DNA of 64,000 nucleotides from Nonomuraea thailandensis (GTDB lineage: Bacteria; Actinomycetota; Actinomycetes; Streptosporangiales; Streptosporangiaceae), in the NCBI RefSeq assembly GCF_024172165.1, contig NZ_JAMZEB010000002.1, positions 11,549,001-11,613,000 of the forward strand. Direction: 5' to 3'. Shown in pieces: positions 51,839 through 60,665 of this stretch (the first letter of the stretch is position 1; each line of letters begins with the position of its first letter). The notes below the pieces were generated by a model. It worked only from the letters and a program-made list of their open reading frames with translations, did no database searches and was not told where the DNA came from. Both the position numbers and the translations under genes were made by a program.

Positions 51839-54800
51839 GTGGCCTCCGGCCCCAGTGAACCGCCACGGCGACCGCCTGAAGACGACGACCCTCGCTCCGA
51901 GGGCGCGTCCGAACCCCGTTCCCCTTCGGAAGAGCCCAGGATCCGCCACTCGCCGCCCGGTCCCACCGACGACCGGGCCAGGGGTTTACCGCTGACCTCG
52001 CCCTGGGGCATGCCGCCGTTCGCCGCTCCCGTCCCCGACGACGAGCCGCAGGAGCCGCCCAAGGGGCGCAGGCCGTACACCTCGCCGACGGCCGAGCCCG
52101 AGGACGAGCCGCGCCGGCGCCGCCGCGTCGTCAACCGGCCCGACAAGCTGGTCGCCGGCGGCCCGCTCCGCCAGGACACCGCCACGCCGCAGCCTGACGC
52201 CTCCGACGCGCCCCGCCCCGAGGCGGCCGCGTCCCAGGCGGGCGCGCCCGACGCGCCTCAGGCGGGCGCCACCGGGAGTCCCCGCCCGGACGGCGCCGAC
52301 GCGCCTCGCCCGGACGCTGAAGACGCGCCCCGCCCCGATGGCGTGCCCCGCCCGCGCCCCGAGGGCGACGCGGCGGCGCCCGCCGCCGGGTCTCCGCACC
52401 AGGAGGCCCCGGCGGGCAACGGGGAGCGGCGGGACCGCACACCGCCGTACCGGCTGGTGTATCCCGTGCCGGCCGAGGCCCGCCAGGAGGCGGAGGAGGA
52501 CCGCGGGGAGCCCGGTGAGCGGGACGAGACCGAGGTGCGGCGCGTCGGACGGCCCCCCGCGGGCCGCCCCACGAGGCCGGACCTGCTGGTCGCGACCGCC
52601 CCCGTGGGCGCGCAGGGCTCCGGCGGCCGGCACCACAGGGGCCCGGCCCCCGCCGCCGTACGCAGATCCAGCCCCGCCCGCCGGGGCACCAGGGCCATCC
52701 CGCTCGTCCTGACCGTCGCCGCCGCCGTCCTGGTGGCCACCGGCGTGCTCGTCTGGCAGTGGAGCGACGACGAGGCCGCCGGCCTGCGCCTGGAGGCGGG
52801 CACCGGACGTTCGGGCGACGAGCTGTTCACGGTCCCCGCCGCCGGCGTCGGCACCGACCAGAAGCTCAACGACATGACCTCGGTGGGCCGCGCCGTGGTG
52901 GCGGTCGGCAGCGACACGACCAGCCCCACCCCGCGCCCGCTCTTCCTGTTCTCCCCGGACGGCGGCAAGAACTGGCGGCTCGGCCAGGTCAACGGCGCCT
53001 CCACGGCCATCGTGCGGCACGTGGTCGGCGGCGAGGGCCGGTGGCTGGCCAGCGGCGGCGACGAGAGCACCGGCGAGCGCGGCCTGTGGACCAGCGCCGA
53101 CGGTTACAGCTGGACGGCCGTGGAGGCGTCGGGGCTGGCCGCGTTCCGCGCCGGTGACCGGATCGAGGACATCGCGCGGACCGGGTCCGGGTTCGTCGCC
53201 GTGGGGCGTACGACGGGAGACGACGGCGGCACGGGACCCGCGGCCTGGCGCTCCGACGAGGGCCGGGCCTGGGAGCGCGTCGAGACGAGGGAGCTGGGAG
53301 TCCGGGAGCTCAAGGCCGTGGTGGCCAAGGGCGACACGGTCGTGGCCGTCGGAGTACCCGCGGACGGCGAGGGATCGCGGGTGCTGCGCTCGGCGAACGG
53401 CGGGCGTGACTGGCAGGCGACCGGCTTCCAGCTCCCCGAGGCCACCGACCCCCGCGCGGGGACGGTGGCGGTGCTGCCGAAACGGTTCGTGCTGGTGCCG
53501 ACGCGGCGGCGCACGGTCGAGGGCGACGTACGCGTCTACTGCTCGCCGACCGGGGCGCAGTGGTCGCAGTGCGGCTCCATCGGCGGCCTGGCGGCCGAGA
53601 GCGTCGGCGTGGAGTCGGTGATCTCCTACCCGTCGGGCGTGGCCGCGATCAGCCCGGGCGTGATGGGCACGTACACGGTGCTGACCACCACGGACGGGCG
53701 TTCGTGGACGAAACGGGCCGATCTCGGCAACCTGACGGGCGCGACGCTGCGCGGGTTCACCATCTCCGACGGCGGCACCCTGTTCGCCGGCGGCGACCGC
53801 GCGGCCTCCGACGTCGACAACCAGCTCGTGCTCATGGCCGCGCCCCCGCGCGGCGACGCCGCGCGCGTGCAGCTCGGCGAGGTGGAGGGCCTGACCAGGA
53901 TCGCCCGCGAGACGAACGCGCTGGCCGGCCACGACGGCCGGTACGTGGCCGTCGGCTCCGCGTCGGGCGACGCCGGCCTGTGGACGATCAGGAACTGGCA
54001 GAGCTGGAAGTCGATGAGCCTGGGCGGCACCGGCAGGCAGACGCTGGAGGACGTCGCGTACGGCAGCCGCGGCTGGCTGGCGGTCGGCGGCACCGAGCCG
54101 AACGTCGGCGTCACCGACCCCCTCCTCGTCACCTCCGCCGACGGCGAGAGCTGGAAGCGGGTCGACGTCACCGGCGGCCTGGCCCGCCGCCAGGACCATC
54201 CCTACCTGCGCACCGACGTGGTGACCGCGGGCAAGGAGGGCTACGTGCTGGCCGGGCAGTCCAGGGACCAGTCGGGCACGGTCACCGCCGCCATGTGGTT
54301 CACGCCGGACATGCGCAAGTACACCCGCTCCAGCAAGCTGCCGCAGGGCGGCGCCGGCGTGCGCGTGCACGACGCCATCGCCGGCGGCGACGGGTACGTG
54401 GCCGTGGGCGGCTCCGGCAGCGCCGACCAGGAGCGCACCGTGGTCTGGCACTCGGAGGACGGCGTCAACTGGGCCGCGCGCAAGAGCGTGTCCCCGCCGG
54501 ACGCCACCTCGGCCGGGCTCCGGCGGATCACCGCCTACCAGGGCAAGCTGGTGGCCATCGGCACGGCGCTGACGAACGGGGCGCGGCGCGCGTTCGCCGC
54601 CGTCTCGGACGACGAGGGCGAGACCTGGGAGACGGCCTGGCTGCCCGCCGACCGGGCGGCGGCGGTGTACGACCTGGCCGCGGCGCAGGAGGGGCTGGTG
54701 GCGGTCGGCTGGCACGGCGTGCCGGGCGAGGGCGACAGCGCGGCCTGGACGTCGCAGGACGGGCTGTCGTGGAACCGCATGGCGCTCACCAAGGACCGCC

Positions 54801-54934
54801 TGGCGGGCCAGGGGACGCAGTGGTTGTCGGCGGTGGCCGTGGACGGCGCGGAGGTGGTGGCGCTCGGCCGGTCCACGACCTACAGCGCCGACCACCTGAT
54901 CCTGTGGACGTCGAGCCTGACGTCGAGCAGGTAG
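51839..54934 (+). CDS. Membrane-anchored Asp-box (BNR) beta-propeller protein
   Basis: 1031 aa. Residues 1-270 are disordered, Pro/Asp/Arg-rich and cytoplasmic. One membrane segment is near 285-305 (AIPLVLTVAAAVLVATGVLVW). The outer part, about 700 residues, has at least nine Asp-box-like repeats of the form SxDGxxW, including SPDGGKNW, SADGYSW, SANGGRDW, TTDGRSW, SADGESW, SEDGVNW, SDDEGETW and SQDGLSW. Such repeats mark six- to ten-bladed propellers of the sialidase/VPS10 type. The catalytic arginine triad of sialidases is not evident, so a binding or sensor role is more likely. GTG 51839 has GGAGG eight bases upstream. Confidence 0.8.
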   Translation: MASGPSEPPRRPPEDDDPRSEGASEPRSPSEEPRIRHSPPGPTDDRARGLPLTSPWGMPPFAAPVPDDEPQEPPKGRRPYTSPTAEPEDEPRRRRRVVNRPDKLVAGGPLRQDTATPQPDASDAPRPEAAASQAGAPDAPQAGATGSPRPDGADAPRPDAEDAPRPDGVPRPRPEGDAAAPAAGSPHQEAPAGNGERRDRTPPYRLVYPVPAEARQEAEEDRGEPGERDETEVRRVGRPPAGRPTRPDLLVATAPVGAQGSGGRHHRGPAPAAVRRSSPARRGTRAIPLVLTVAAAVLVATGVLVWQWSDDEAAGLRLEAGTGRSGDELFTVPAAGVGTDQKLNDMTSVGRAVVAVGSDTTSPTPRPLFLFSPDGGKNWRLGQVNGASTAIVRHVVGGEGRWLASGGDESTGERGLWTSADGYSWTAVEASGLAAFRAGDRIEDIARTGSGFVAVGRTTGDDGGTGPAAWRSDEGRAWERVETRELGVRELKAVVAKGDTVVAVGVPADGEGSRVLRSANGGRDWQATGFQLPEATDPRAGTVAVLPKRFVLVPTRRRTVEGDVRVYCSPTGAQWSQCGSIGGLAAESVGVESVISYPSGVAAISPGVMGTYTVLTTTDGRSWTKRADLGNLTGATLRGFTISDGGTLFAGGDRAASDVDNQLVLMAAPPRGDAARVQLGEVEGLTRIARETNALAGHDGRYVAVGSASGDAGLWTIRNWQSWKSMSLGGTGRQTLEDVAYGSRGWLAVGGTEPNVGVTDPLLVTSADGESWKRVDVTGGLARRQDHPYLRTDVVTAGKEGYVLAGQSRDQSGTVTAAMWFTPDMRKYTRSSKLPQGGAGVRVHDAIAGGDGYVAVGGSGSADQERTVVWHSEDGVNWAARKSVSPPDATSAGLRRITAYQGKLVAIGTALTNGARRAFAAVSDDEGETWETAWLPADRAAAVYDLAAAQEGLVAVGWHGVPGEGDSAAWTSQDGLSWNRMALTKDRLAGQGTQWLSAVAVDGAEVVALGRSTTYSADHLILWTSSLTSSR

Positions 54935-54936
54935 GG

Positions 54937-55335
54937 CTACCGGCCGGGGAGCGCGTCCCACTCGGTCAGGGCCGCCAGCAGGCCCTCCGACAGCGGCAGG
55001 CGATCCAGGTCGGCGCGGTCGCACCACCGCACGTCCGCCGCGTCGTCCCCCGCGGCGGGCGTCCCGGCGGACACGGTGGCCAGATAGTCGCGGATCACGT
55101 ACGTGACCCCGCCGGGCCCTGGCCGGTCCACCGTGCCGGCCAGCCGGCCCACCCGCACGCGCAGCCCGGTCTCCTCCAGCACCTCCCGGCGCACTCCGGC
55201 CTCATCGCTCTCACCGGGCTCCAGCCGCCCCCCGGGAAGGGACCACGACCCCATGCCGGGCGGGCGTCCCCGCTGGACGAGAAGCAGCCGGTCGGCGGCG
55301 TCGAAGATGATCGCGCCCACACAATTTACGCGCAC
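54937..55335 (-). CDS. NUDIX hydrolase
   Basis: 132-aa pyrophosphohydrolase. The Nudix box is intact: GGRLEPGESDEAGVRREVLEETGL (in pieces, about residues 33-56) with the Glu pair that binds Mg2+. The opening NCVGAIIFDAADRLLLVQRG is the first strand pair. It is MutT-like in size; the substrate could be an oxidised nucleotide or another NDP derivative. GTG 55335 has TAATCT seven bases upstream. Its stop is two bases from the stop of the convergent propeller gene. Confidence 0.88.
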   Translation of the reverse strand: MRVNCVGAIIFDAADRLLLVQRGRPPGMGSWSLPGGRLEPGESDEAGVRREVLEETGLRVRVGRLAGTVDRPGPGGVTYVIRDYLATVSAGTPAAGDDAADVRWCDRADLDRLPLSEGLLAALTEWDALPGR

Positions 55336-55342
55336 ATGACCA

Positions 55343-55348
55343 AGATTA
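55343..55348 (-). promoter_or_regulatory. -10 box of NUDIX gene (leaderless)
   Basis: TAATCT on the minus strand, seven bases before GTG 55335. Confidence 0.5.
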
Positions 55349-55391
55349 CGACGGGATAACGGGCACCGGCCTTGACGTGGCCGTGCCGGAG

Positions 55392-55442
55392 AAAGCACCG
55401 TGGGTAGTTGTGAGAGCGGCTCCGACCTGTCCACGGTGCTTT
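55392..55442 (+). promoter_or_regulatory. Perfect 12-bp inverted repeat enclosing the DUF6758 start codon
   Basis: AAAGCACCGTGG (55392-55403) and CCACGGTGCTTT (55431-55442) flank 27 bases that contain GTG 55410. The right arm encodes the second Cys pair region of the protein (PRCF). In RNA it would hold the start codon in a loop. As DNA it could be a repressor site over the translation start. Confidence 0.6.
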
Positions 55443-56036
55443 GGCCCGCTTCACGGGCCGAGCGCCTGGTCTAGTGCGTTTCGATGTGACACGCACGGCG
55501 ATGTCCTGCCGTATCAGCCTCCGTGGCCGCCGACCAGCACCGCGCTAGAGGCGATACGCAAGAGCTCAGTCGTGCCCGTGTGGCTGCCCTGGCCGTTGCC
55601 TGCCGGCTGGCTGGTGACCGGCTTCGGCGAGGTGGGCGATCAGCGCACCGGCGCGCGCGCCAGCCTGGTCGCGCTGACCGGGCCGTCGCTGATGGAGGGA
55701 CCGGCGGACCTGGTGCTGATCGCCGAGGAACCGGGCATCGGGCTGGGCGCCGCGTTCGCCGGGCTCGACGGGCCCGACCCCGGCGAGGGGTTCGACGCGG
55801 GCCCGCCCAACGCGAAGATCGCCGTGCTCGGCCACCCCACCGCGCTGTGGTGCGTGGACGGCCAGGACGACCGCGCGGTCTACGCGGGCGAGGCGATGGG
55901 CAACTGGCTGTGGGCGATCGCCTGGCCGGCCGACGCCGGATGCATGATCGCGCTGGCGGAGCTGTCGCTGCTGGACGCCCGTGACCACGAGCTGGACGTG
56001 CCGTTCGGAGCCTTTTCCCCAAGACTCGAAGATTAG
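55410..56036 (+). CDS. DUF6758-type protein with an N-terminal zinc-ribbon-like motif
   Basis: 208 aa. It opens RAAPTCPRCFGPLHGPSAWSSAFRCDTHG, where CPRC and CDTH look like metal ligands, followed by a conserved alpha/beta domain (VWLPWPLPAGWLVTGFGEVGD; GIGLGAAFAGLDGPDPG; NWLWAIAWPADAGCMIAL). It matches the DUF6758 proteins that precede an MBL-fold gene in actinomycetes. The function is unknown. GTG 55410 gives the family N-terminus; an ATG at 55377 would add residues not seen in relatives. The start lies inside a long inverted repeat. Confidence 0.7.
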   Translation: MRAAPTCPRCFGPLHGPSAWSSAFRCDTHGDVLPYQPPWPPTSTALEAIRKSSVVPVWLPWPLPAGWLVTGFGEVGDQRTGARASLVALTGPSLMEGPADLVLIAEEPGIGLGAAFAGLDGPDPGEGFDAGPPNAKIAVLGHPTALWCVDGQDDRAVYAGEAMGNWLWAIAWPADAGCMIALAELSLLDARDHELDVPFGAFSPRLED

Positions 56037-56062
56037 CGATTCGCGCTGTCAGGGGAACGGAC

Positions 56063-56068
56063 TAGAGT
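56063..56068 (+). promoter_or_regulatory. -10 box of MBL-fold gene (leaderless)
   Basis: TAGAGT, eight bases before GTG 56077. GGAGG lies only one base before the GTG, too close to serve as a ribosome site. Confidence 0.45.
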
Positions 56069-56076
56069 TCGGAGGC

Positions 56077-56787
56077 GTGACAGCGCGTATCGAGCGAGTG
56101 GTGACCGAAGGCGTCGTCGACATCGACGGCACCGAGCACAAGGTCGAGAACAATACCTGGATCGTGGGTGACGACGACGAGGTGATCGTCATCGACGCCT
56201 CGCGTGACGCCGACAAGATCCTGGAACAGGTCGGCGAGCGGGAGGTGCTGGCCGTCATCTGCACGGCGGGCCTGCCCGACCACGTGGGGGCCGCCATCGA
56301 GGTGGCCAGCAGGGACGAGGCCGTCGTGGCCCTGCACCCCAAGGACAAGCCCCTGTGGCGGGAGACCTGGCGCGAGACCTGGCCCGACATCGACATGGAG
56401 GACGACGGCATCTTCGGCGTGGCCGACGTCCAGCTCGACGTCATGGAGACGCCCGGCGTCTCGCCCGGCGGCGTGTCGCTCTACTGCGAGGCGCTCGGGG
56501 CCGTGTTCACCGGCAAGGCCCTGCAGGCCGACGGCCCCGGCAAGCTGGGCGGCGAGTATCCCGCCCTGGCCGACCAGCTCACCTCGATCGGCGGGCGGCT
56601 GTTCACGCTGCCCGGCGACACGCGGGTGCTGGCCGCGCACGGCGACGAGGTCACGATCGGCGACCTGGAGCCGCACTTCGACGACTGGGTCTCGGGCTCG
56701 CTGACCCGCGTCGACACCGAGGCCGAGAGCGAGGGGCCGCTGACCGACGGCACGAAGATCTCCGGGATCAAGCTGGGCGACGACTAG
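56077..56787 (+). CDS. MBL-fold protein with degenerate metal site (pseudoenzyme)
   Basis: 236 aa. The overall layout is that of actinobacterial glyoxalase-II-like MBL hydrolases: NNTWIVGDDDEVIVIDASRDADKI, CTAGLPDHVGAAIEVA, ETPGVSPGGVSL, VFTGKALQADGPGKLGGEYP, AAHGDEVTIGDLEPH. The metal ligands are mostly gone. HxHxDH is now A64-L66-D68-H69, the next His is V128 and the bridging Asp is K147; His188 remains. Loss of several ligands while the rest is well kept argues for a non-catalytic role rather than decay. The TAG stop is directly followed by the GTG of a RecB-like nuclease gene. Confidence 0.8.
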   Translation: MTARIERVVTEGVVDIDGTEHKVENNTWIVGDDDEVIVIDASRDADKILEQVGEREVLAVICTAGLPDHVGAAIEVASRDEAVVALHPKDKPLWRETWRETWPDIDMEDDGIFGVADVQLDVMETPGVSPGGVSLYCEALGAVFTGKALQADGPGKLGGEYPALADQLTSIGGRLFTLPGDTRVLAAHGDEVTIGDLEPHFDDWVSGSLTRVDTEAESEGPLTDGTKISGIKLGDD

Positions 56788-57696
56788 GTGACCGTCCAGG
56801 GCCAGCTACCGCTGGAAGGGATGCCGCGGCGGCTCTATTCGTGCACGCCGTCGCGGTTGAACACCTGGCTCGACTGCCGCCGCCGCTACCGGTTCACCTA
56901 CCTCGACCGGCCGCAGCCGTCCAAGGGGCCCGCCTGGGCGCACAACAGCGTGGGCGCGAGCGTGCACAACGCGCTGGCGGGCTGGTGGCGGGAGCCGTAC
57001 GACCGCAGGACCCCGCTGACGGCGTCCATCCTGCTCACGAACGGGTGGATCACCGAGGGGTTCAGGGACGCGGAGCAGTCGGGACGCTGGCTGGGACGGG
57101 CCCGCGACCTCGTGTCCGGATATGTCGCGACGTTGGATCCGTCCGACGATCCGGTCGGCGTCGAGCGCACGGTCGCCACCCGCACCAGGGTCATCGCCCT
57201 GTCCGGCCGCATCGACCGGCTCGACCGGCGCGGCGACGAGCTGGTCGTGGTCGACTACAAGACCGGCCGCCGCCCGCTCACGCAGGACGACGCCCGCTCC
57301 TCGCTGGCCCTGGCCGCGTACGCCGTCGCGGCCTCGGCCATGATGCGCACCCCGTGCCGCACGGTCGAGCTGCACCACCTGCCGACCGGCGAGATCGTGG
57401 AGTGGCGGCACACCGAGGAGTCCCTGGCCCGTCACCTGAGCCGCGCCGAAGAGGTCGCCATGGAGGCGTCGGAGGCGGACGACCGCTACCGGGGCGCCGT
57501 GGGCGCGCGGCCCGGGCCGCGCCGGCCTCCCGGCGAGCGCCAGACGATCGGCCCCGCCGAGGTGCCCGGCGACGTCGACAAGCTGTTCGCGCCCAGCCCG
57601 GGGCCGATCTGCTCCTGGTGCGACTTCCGCCGCCACTGCCCCGAGGGCCAGGCCGCCGGCCCCGAACGCCAACCTTGGGATGGTCTGGCCGAATAG
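56788..57696 (+). CDS. RecB-like PD-(D/E)XK nuclease with Fe-S cysteines
   Basis: 302-aa Cas4/AddB-type exonuclease domain protein. Core motif: SGRIDRLDRRGDELVVVDYKTGR (in pieces, about residues 138-160), with Asp of GRID and D-x-K of DYK. Four Cys fit an iron-sulfur cluster: one in NTWLDCRRRY (residue 30) and three in CSWCDFRRHC near the C-terminus. A conserved Tyr/Gln helix (SSLALAAYAVAAS) follows the DYK strand, as in RecB-family nucleases. It starts directly after the MBL-fold stop codon, so the two are translationally coupled. A DNA repair or recombination role is likely. Confidence 0.85.
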   Translation: MTVQGQLPLEGMPRRLYSCTPSRLNTWLDCRRRYRFTYLDRPQPSKGPAWAHNSVGASVHNALAGWWREPYDRRTPLTASILLTNGWITEGFRDAEQSGRWLGRARDLVSGYVATLDPSDDPVGVERTVATRTRVIALSGRIDRLDRRGDELVVVDYKTGRRPLTQDDARSSLALAAYAVAASAMMRTPCRTVELHHLPTGEIVEWRHTEESLARHLSRAEEVAMEASEADDRYRGAVGARPGPRRPPGERQTIGPAEVPGDVDKLFAPSPGPICSWCDFRRHCPEGQAAGPERQPWDGLAE

Positions 57697-57712
57697 CGGT
57701 TATGCACCCCAT

Positions 57713-58894
57713 GTGAAACCTGTGGGGCACTTACCGGCCGTGGTGGCGCTGGGCTCGCTGTTCAACCCGCTGAACTCATCCATGATCGCCGTCGCGCTGG
57801 CCCACATCGAGGCCGAGTTCCGCGTCGGGATCGCCGCGGTGACCTGGCTGGCGGCCGGCTTCTACCTGGTCGGGATCATGGTGCCACCGCTGATGGGCAC
57901 GCTGGCGGACCGGTTCGGGCCGCGGCCGGTGTTCTGCGCGGGGCTGGTCACGATGGCCGTCACCGGGGTGCTGGCCGCGCTGGCGCCGTCGTTCGCCGCG
58001 CTGGTGGCGGTGCGGCTGCTGCAGGCGTTCGGGAGCTGCGCGACGATGCCCGCGGGCATGGCCATCGTGCAGGCCGTGATGCCGGGCGAGGACGGCAGGC
58101 CGCCGCCGCGTGTCATCGCGACGATCTCGATGGCGCTCACCGCCAGCGCCGCCGCCGGGCCCGTGCTCGGTGGGTTCCTGGTCGCGCTGTGGGGATGGCG
58201 GGCCATCTTCCTGGTCAACGTGCCGCTCGCGGCCCTCGCGCTGGCCGTGGCGCTGCGCACACTGCCCGAGGTGCGGGTGGACGGCGCCCGGGAGGCCCTG
58301 CTGCCCCGGCTGAGCGGCGGGCTGCTGGCCACCTGCGGGCAGTTCGCGCTCGGGAACGTGGTCTTCTACGTGGCGTTCTTCGCGGTGCCGCTGTGGGCGC
58401 AGAGCGCGGCGGGCCTGCCCGCGCACGTCGCGGGACTGCTCGTGCTGCCGCTGGCGGGGCTCGGCATCGTGGCGACGCCCCTCGCGGTGACGCTGGCCAG
58501 GCGGGCCGGGCTGCGCGCGGTGCTGGTGTCGGGCTCGGCGCTGCTGCTCGCCGGCGCCTGCGCGATGCTCCTGGCGCGTACGGTGTGGCCCGTCCTGGTG
58601 GCCGCCGCACTGCTGGGCGTTTCGGCGGCCTTCACCCAGTTCGCGCTGAACTCGCTGGTCTTCGTGCACGCCGACCGGCGCGACACCGGGGCCGCGGTGG
58701 GCGTCTTCCAGGCGTCCAGGTACGTCGGCGCGGGCACCGCGTCGGTGCTGCTCGGCGTGCTGTTCGACCGGGCGGGGCTGGGCGGCGGCGCCTGGCTCAT
58801 GGCGGGCGCCGCGGCGGTGGTGCTGGCAGGGGCCGTGCTGCTGCCCGTCAGGCGGCCCGGCCCGGCCAGCGGCGAGGATCGGTCAGGCCCTTGA
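57713..58894 (+). CDS. MFS transporter
   Basis: 393-aa major facilitator superfamily exporter with about twelve membrane helices. Landmarks: VALGSLFNPLNSSMIAVALAHI in helix 1, GTLADRFGPRPVF (loop 2-3 signature), AVRLLQAFGSCATMPAGMAIV, and GPVLGGFLVALWGWRAIFLVNVP (the motif C type of drug/proton antiporters). GTG 57713 is a reasonable start; earlier codons lie inside the nuclease gene. The last 47 bases overlap the convergent MpaB-type gene. The substrate is unknown. Confidence 0.87.
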   Translation: MKPVGHLPAVVALGSLFNPLNSSMIAVALAHIEAEFRVGIAAVTWLAAGFYLVGIMVPPLMGTLADRFGPRPVFCAGLVTMAVTGVLAALAPSFAALVAVRLLQAFGSCATMPAGMAIVQAVMPGEDGRPPPRVIATISMALTASAAAGPVLGGFLVALWGWRAIFLVNVPLAALALAVALRTLPEVRVDGAREALLPRLSGGLLATCGQFALGNVVFYVAFFAVPLWAQSAAGLPAHVAGLLVLPLAGLGIVATPLAVTLARRAGLRAVLVSGSALLLAGACAMLLARTVWPVLVAAALLGVSAAFTQFALNSLVFVHADRRDTGAAVGVFQASRYVGAGTASVLLGVLFDRAGLGGGAWLMAGAAAVVLAGAVLLPVRRPGPASGEDRSGP

Positions 58895-59747
58895 GCCCCT
58901 TGCCGACGTCGTAGCCCGCCGCCCCCAGCCGCTCCCTCGACGCCCGCAACATCTGCCTGGTGGCGGGCATGAAGGCCCGGTCGTGCACGGGCTCGGGCAG
59001 CGAGTTCAGGCCCAGCCTGAACGCCTTCAGCGCGGCCGTGACCGTGGCCCGGGGCACCTCGGGCAGGACGCCGTACATCCGCCTGGCCCAGCCGGGCAGC
59101 GTGTAGTAGCACAGCGCGCCGAACGGGAAGTACGCCGGCTTGCCCGGCGAGAGCACGCGCAGCTCGCGCGGCAGCCGCGGCCACAGCAGGAACCGCACGG
59201 TCGAGGCCGCCTCCGGCGTCACGCGCAGGCTGGGGCGCAGCTGCTTGAAGTAGGCGTCCATCTCGGCGCACGAGCCGGGCACGTCGTCGAGGTGCAGGCC
59301 GACGTAGGTGGCGCTCCTGCGCTGCTCGTACAGGTAGCGGTCGGCCTGGCGCTCGCTGAGCCCGAGCCCGCCGCGCCTGGCCACCTCCAGGTACGACGAC
59401 ACCTCCGCGCAGTGCACCCACAGCAGCAGCTCGGGATCGTCCACCCGGTGGGTCCTGCCGGTCTCGGGATCGCGGACGCGCAGCGCCTTGTGGATGCCGC
59501 GCACCCGCCTGCCGATCTCGTCGGCCTCGCGCGGGCTGCCGAACGTCACCCGCCCCACGAAGTCGGCGGTGCGGCGCAGCCGGCCGAACGGGTCCTCCTG
59601 GAAGTTGGAGTTCTGCCAGACGCCCAGCATGGCGAGCGGGTGCAGCGCCTGCAGCATGAGGCCGCGCACCCCGCCCACCCACATCGAACGGTCGAGGTGC
59701 ACCTGCCAGGTCGCGCTCTGCGGCGGCTGGACGACGATGTCTTCCAT
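58848..59747 (-). CDS. Oxygenase MpaB family (DUF2236) protein
   Basis: 299 aa, all-helical haem-type oxygenase domain. It has TWQVHLDRSMWVGGVRGLMLQALHP (haem-region His in LHP), RLRRTADFVGRVTFGSPREADEIGRRVRGIH (the DUF2236 signature, about residues 55-87) and LLWVHCAEVSSYLEV. The family includes latex-clearing protein and MpaB. There is no signal peptide. ATG 59747 is chosen; a further ATG at 59771 would overlap the upstream gene. It lies 13 bp after the alpha/beta hydrolase gene on the same strand, so the two are likely co-transcribed. Confidence 0.87.
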   Translation of the reverse strand: MEDIVVQPPQSATWQVHLDRSMWVGGVRGLMLQALHPLAMLGVWQNSNFQEDPFGRLRRTADFVGRVTFGSPREADEIGRRVRGIHKALRVRDPETGRTHRVDDPELLLWVHCAEVSSYLEVARRGGLGLSERQADRYLYEQRRSATYVGLHLDDVPGSCAEMDAYFKQLRPSLRVTPEAASTVRFLLWPRLPRELRVLSPGKPAYFPFGALCYYTLPGWARRMYGVLPEVPRATVTAALKAFRLGLNSLPEPVHDRAFMPATRQMLRASRERLGAAGYDVGKGLKGLTDPRRWPGRAA

Positions 59748-59760
59748 AGTAAGTACAGGG

Positions 59761-60651
59761 TTACACCGCATTGGACCTTATGTCCAAGAAGTGTTGCTCC
59801 GCCGCGTTCCAGAACCGCACCAGGGCCGCCGCGGTCGTCTCCGGAGCCTCGACGGCGGGGGAGTGCACCGCGCCCGGCACCACCACGCAGTCGGCCCCGA
59901 GCCTGGCCGCCATCTCCGACTGCAGCTCGGGCGGCCAGCCGTCGTCGTGCTCGCCGTACAGGACGAGCGTGGGCACCTCGATCTCGCGCAGCTCGTCGGT
60001 GCGGTCGTGCATGGACAGCACCTGCTCGGCCATGCACGACAGGCCCGTGGGGGAGTTGGCGAGCAGGCGCCTGTGCAGGAACTCCCGGATCTCGTCGGAC
60101 ACGTCCTGCGCCAGCGCCTCGGGCTCGAACCTGGACTGCCAGACGGCCTCCAGGCCCAGCGACGGCACCTCGTCCATGATCTTCCTGCCGTTGCGGGCCC
60201 GCCTGCCCTCGATCGCCCCGGGGCCCGAGCCCATCAGCGTGAACGAGGCGAACCGCGTGCGGCCGTCGATCACCGCCTCCCTGCCCACCAGCCCGCCGAA
60301 CGAGTGACCCACCAGGTGGAGGGGGTCGCCGGCGCCGATGACCTGGGCGAGCAGGTCGACGTCGGCCCCGAGCGCCGCGCACGTGTAGGCGGCGGGGTCG
60401 TCGGGGCCCGCGGTCTCGTACTGGCCGCGCAGGTCGATCGCCACCACCCGGCGGCCCGACTGGGCCAGCGTCATCAGGACCGCGATGAAGTCTTCCTTGC
60501 TGCCCGTCAGGCCGGGGACCAGGAGCGCGGGCCAGCGCTCAACCACACCACTGACCGGAATCGCCTCCAGGGCCGCGAACGTGCCCTGTGGCGTCTCGAT
60601 CTTCTGTGGTGTGACGCCTGGAGGCAGGTCGAGGAATCGCGGCGTACTCAC
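59761..60651 (-). CDS. Alpha/beta hydrolase
   Basis: 296-aa esterase/lipase-type hydrolase. Catalytic Ser in HLVGHSFGGLVG (about residues 115-126), Asp in LYGEHDDGWP and His in PGAVHSPAVE. Oxyanion motif LVPGLTGSKEDF. No signal peptide. GTG 60651 has TATTGT eight bases upstream. It leads a two-gene operon with the MpaB-type oxygenase; a joint role in breaking down an ester or lipid is possible. Confidence 0.87.
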   Translation of the reverse strand: MSTPRFLDLPPGVTPQKIETPQGTFAALEAIPVSGVVERWPALLVPGLTGSKEDFIAVLMTLAQSGRRVVAIDLRGQYETAGPDDPAAYTCAALGADVDLLAQVIGAGDPLHLVGHSFGGLVGREAVIDGRTRFASFTLMGSGPGAIEGRRARNGRKIMDEVPSLGLEAVWQSRFEPEALAQDVSDEIREFLHRRLLANSPTGLSCMAEQVLSMHDRTDELREIEVPTLVLYGEHDDGWPPELQSEMAARLGADCVVVPGAVHSPAVEAPETTAAALVRFWNAAEQHFLDIRSNAV

Positions 60652-60659
60652 GTGGGGCA

Positions 60660-60665
60660 ACAATA
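60660..60665 (-). promoter_or_regulatory. -10 box of hydrolase gene (leaderless)
   Basis: TATTGT on the minus strand, eight bases before GTG 60651. Confidence 0.45.
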
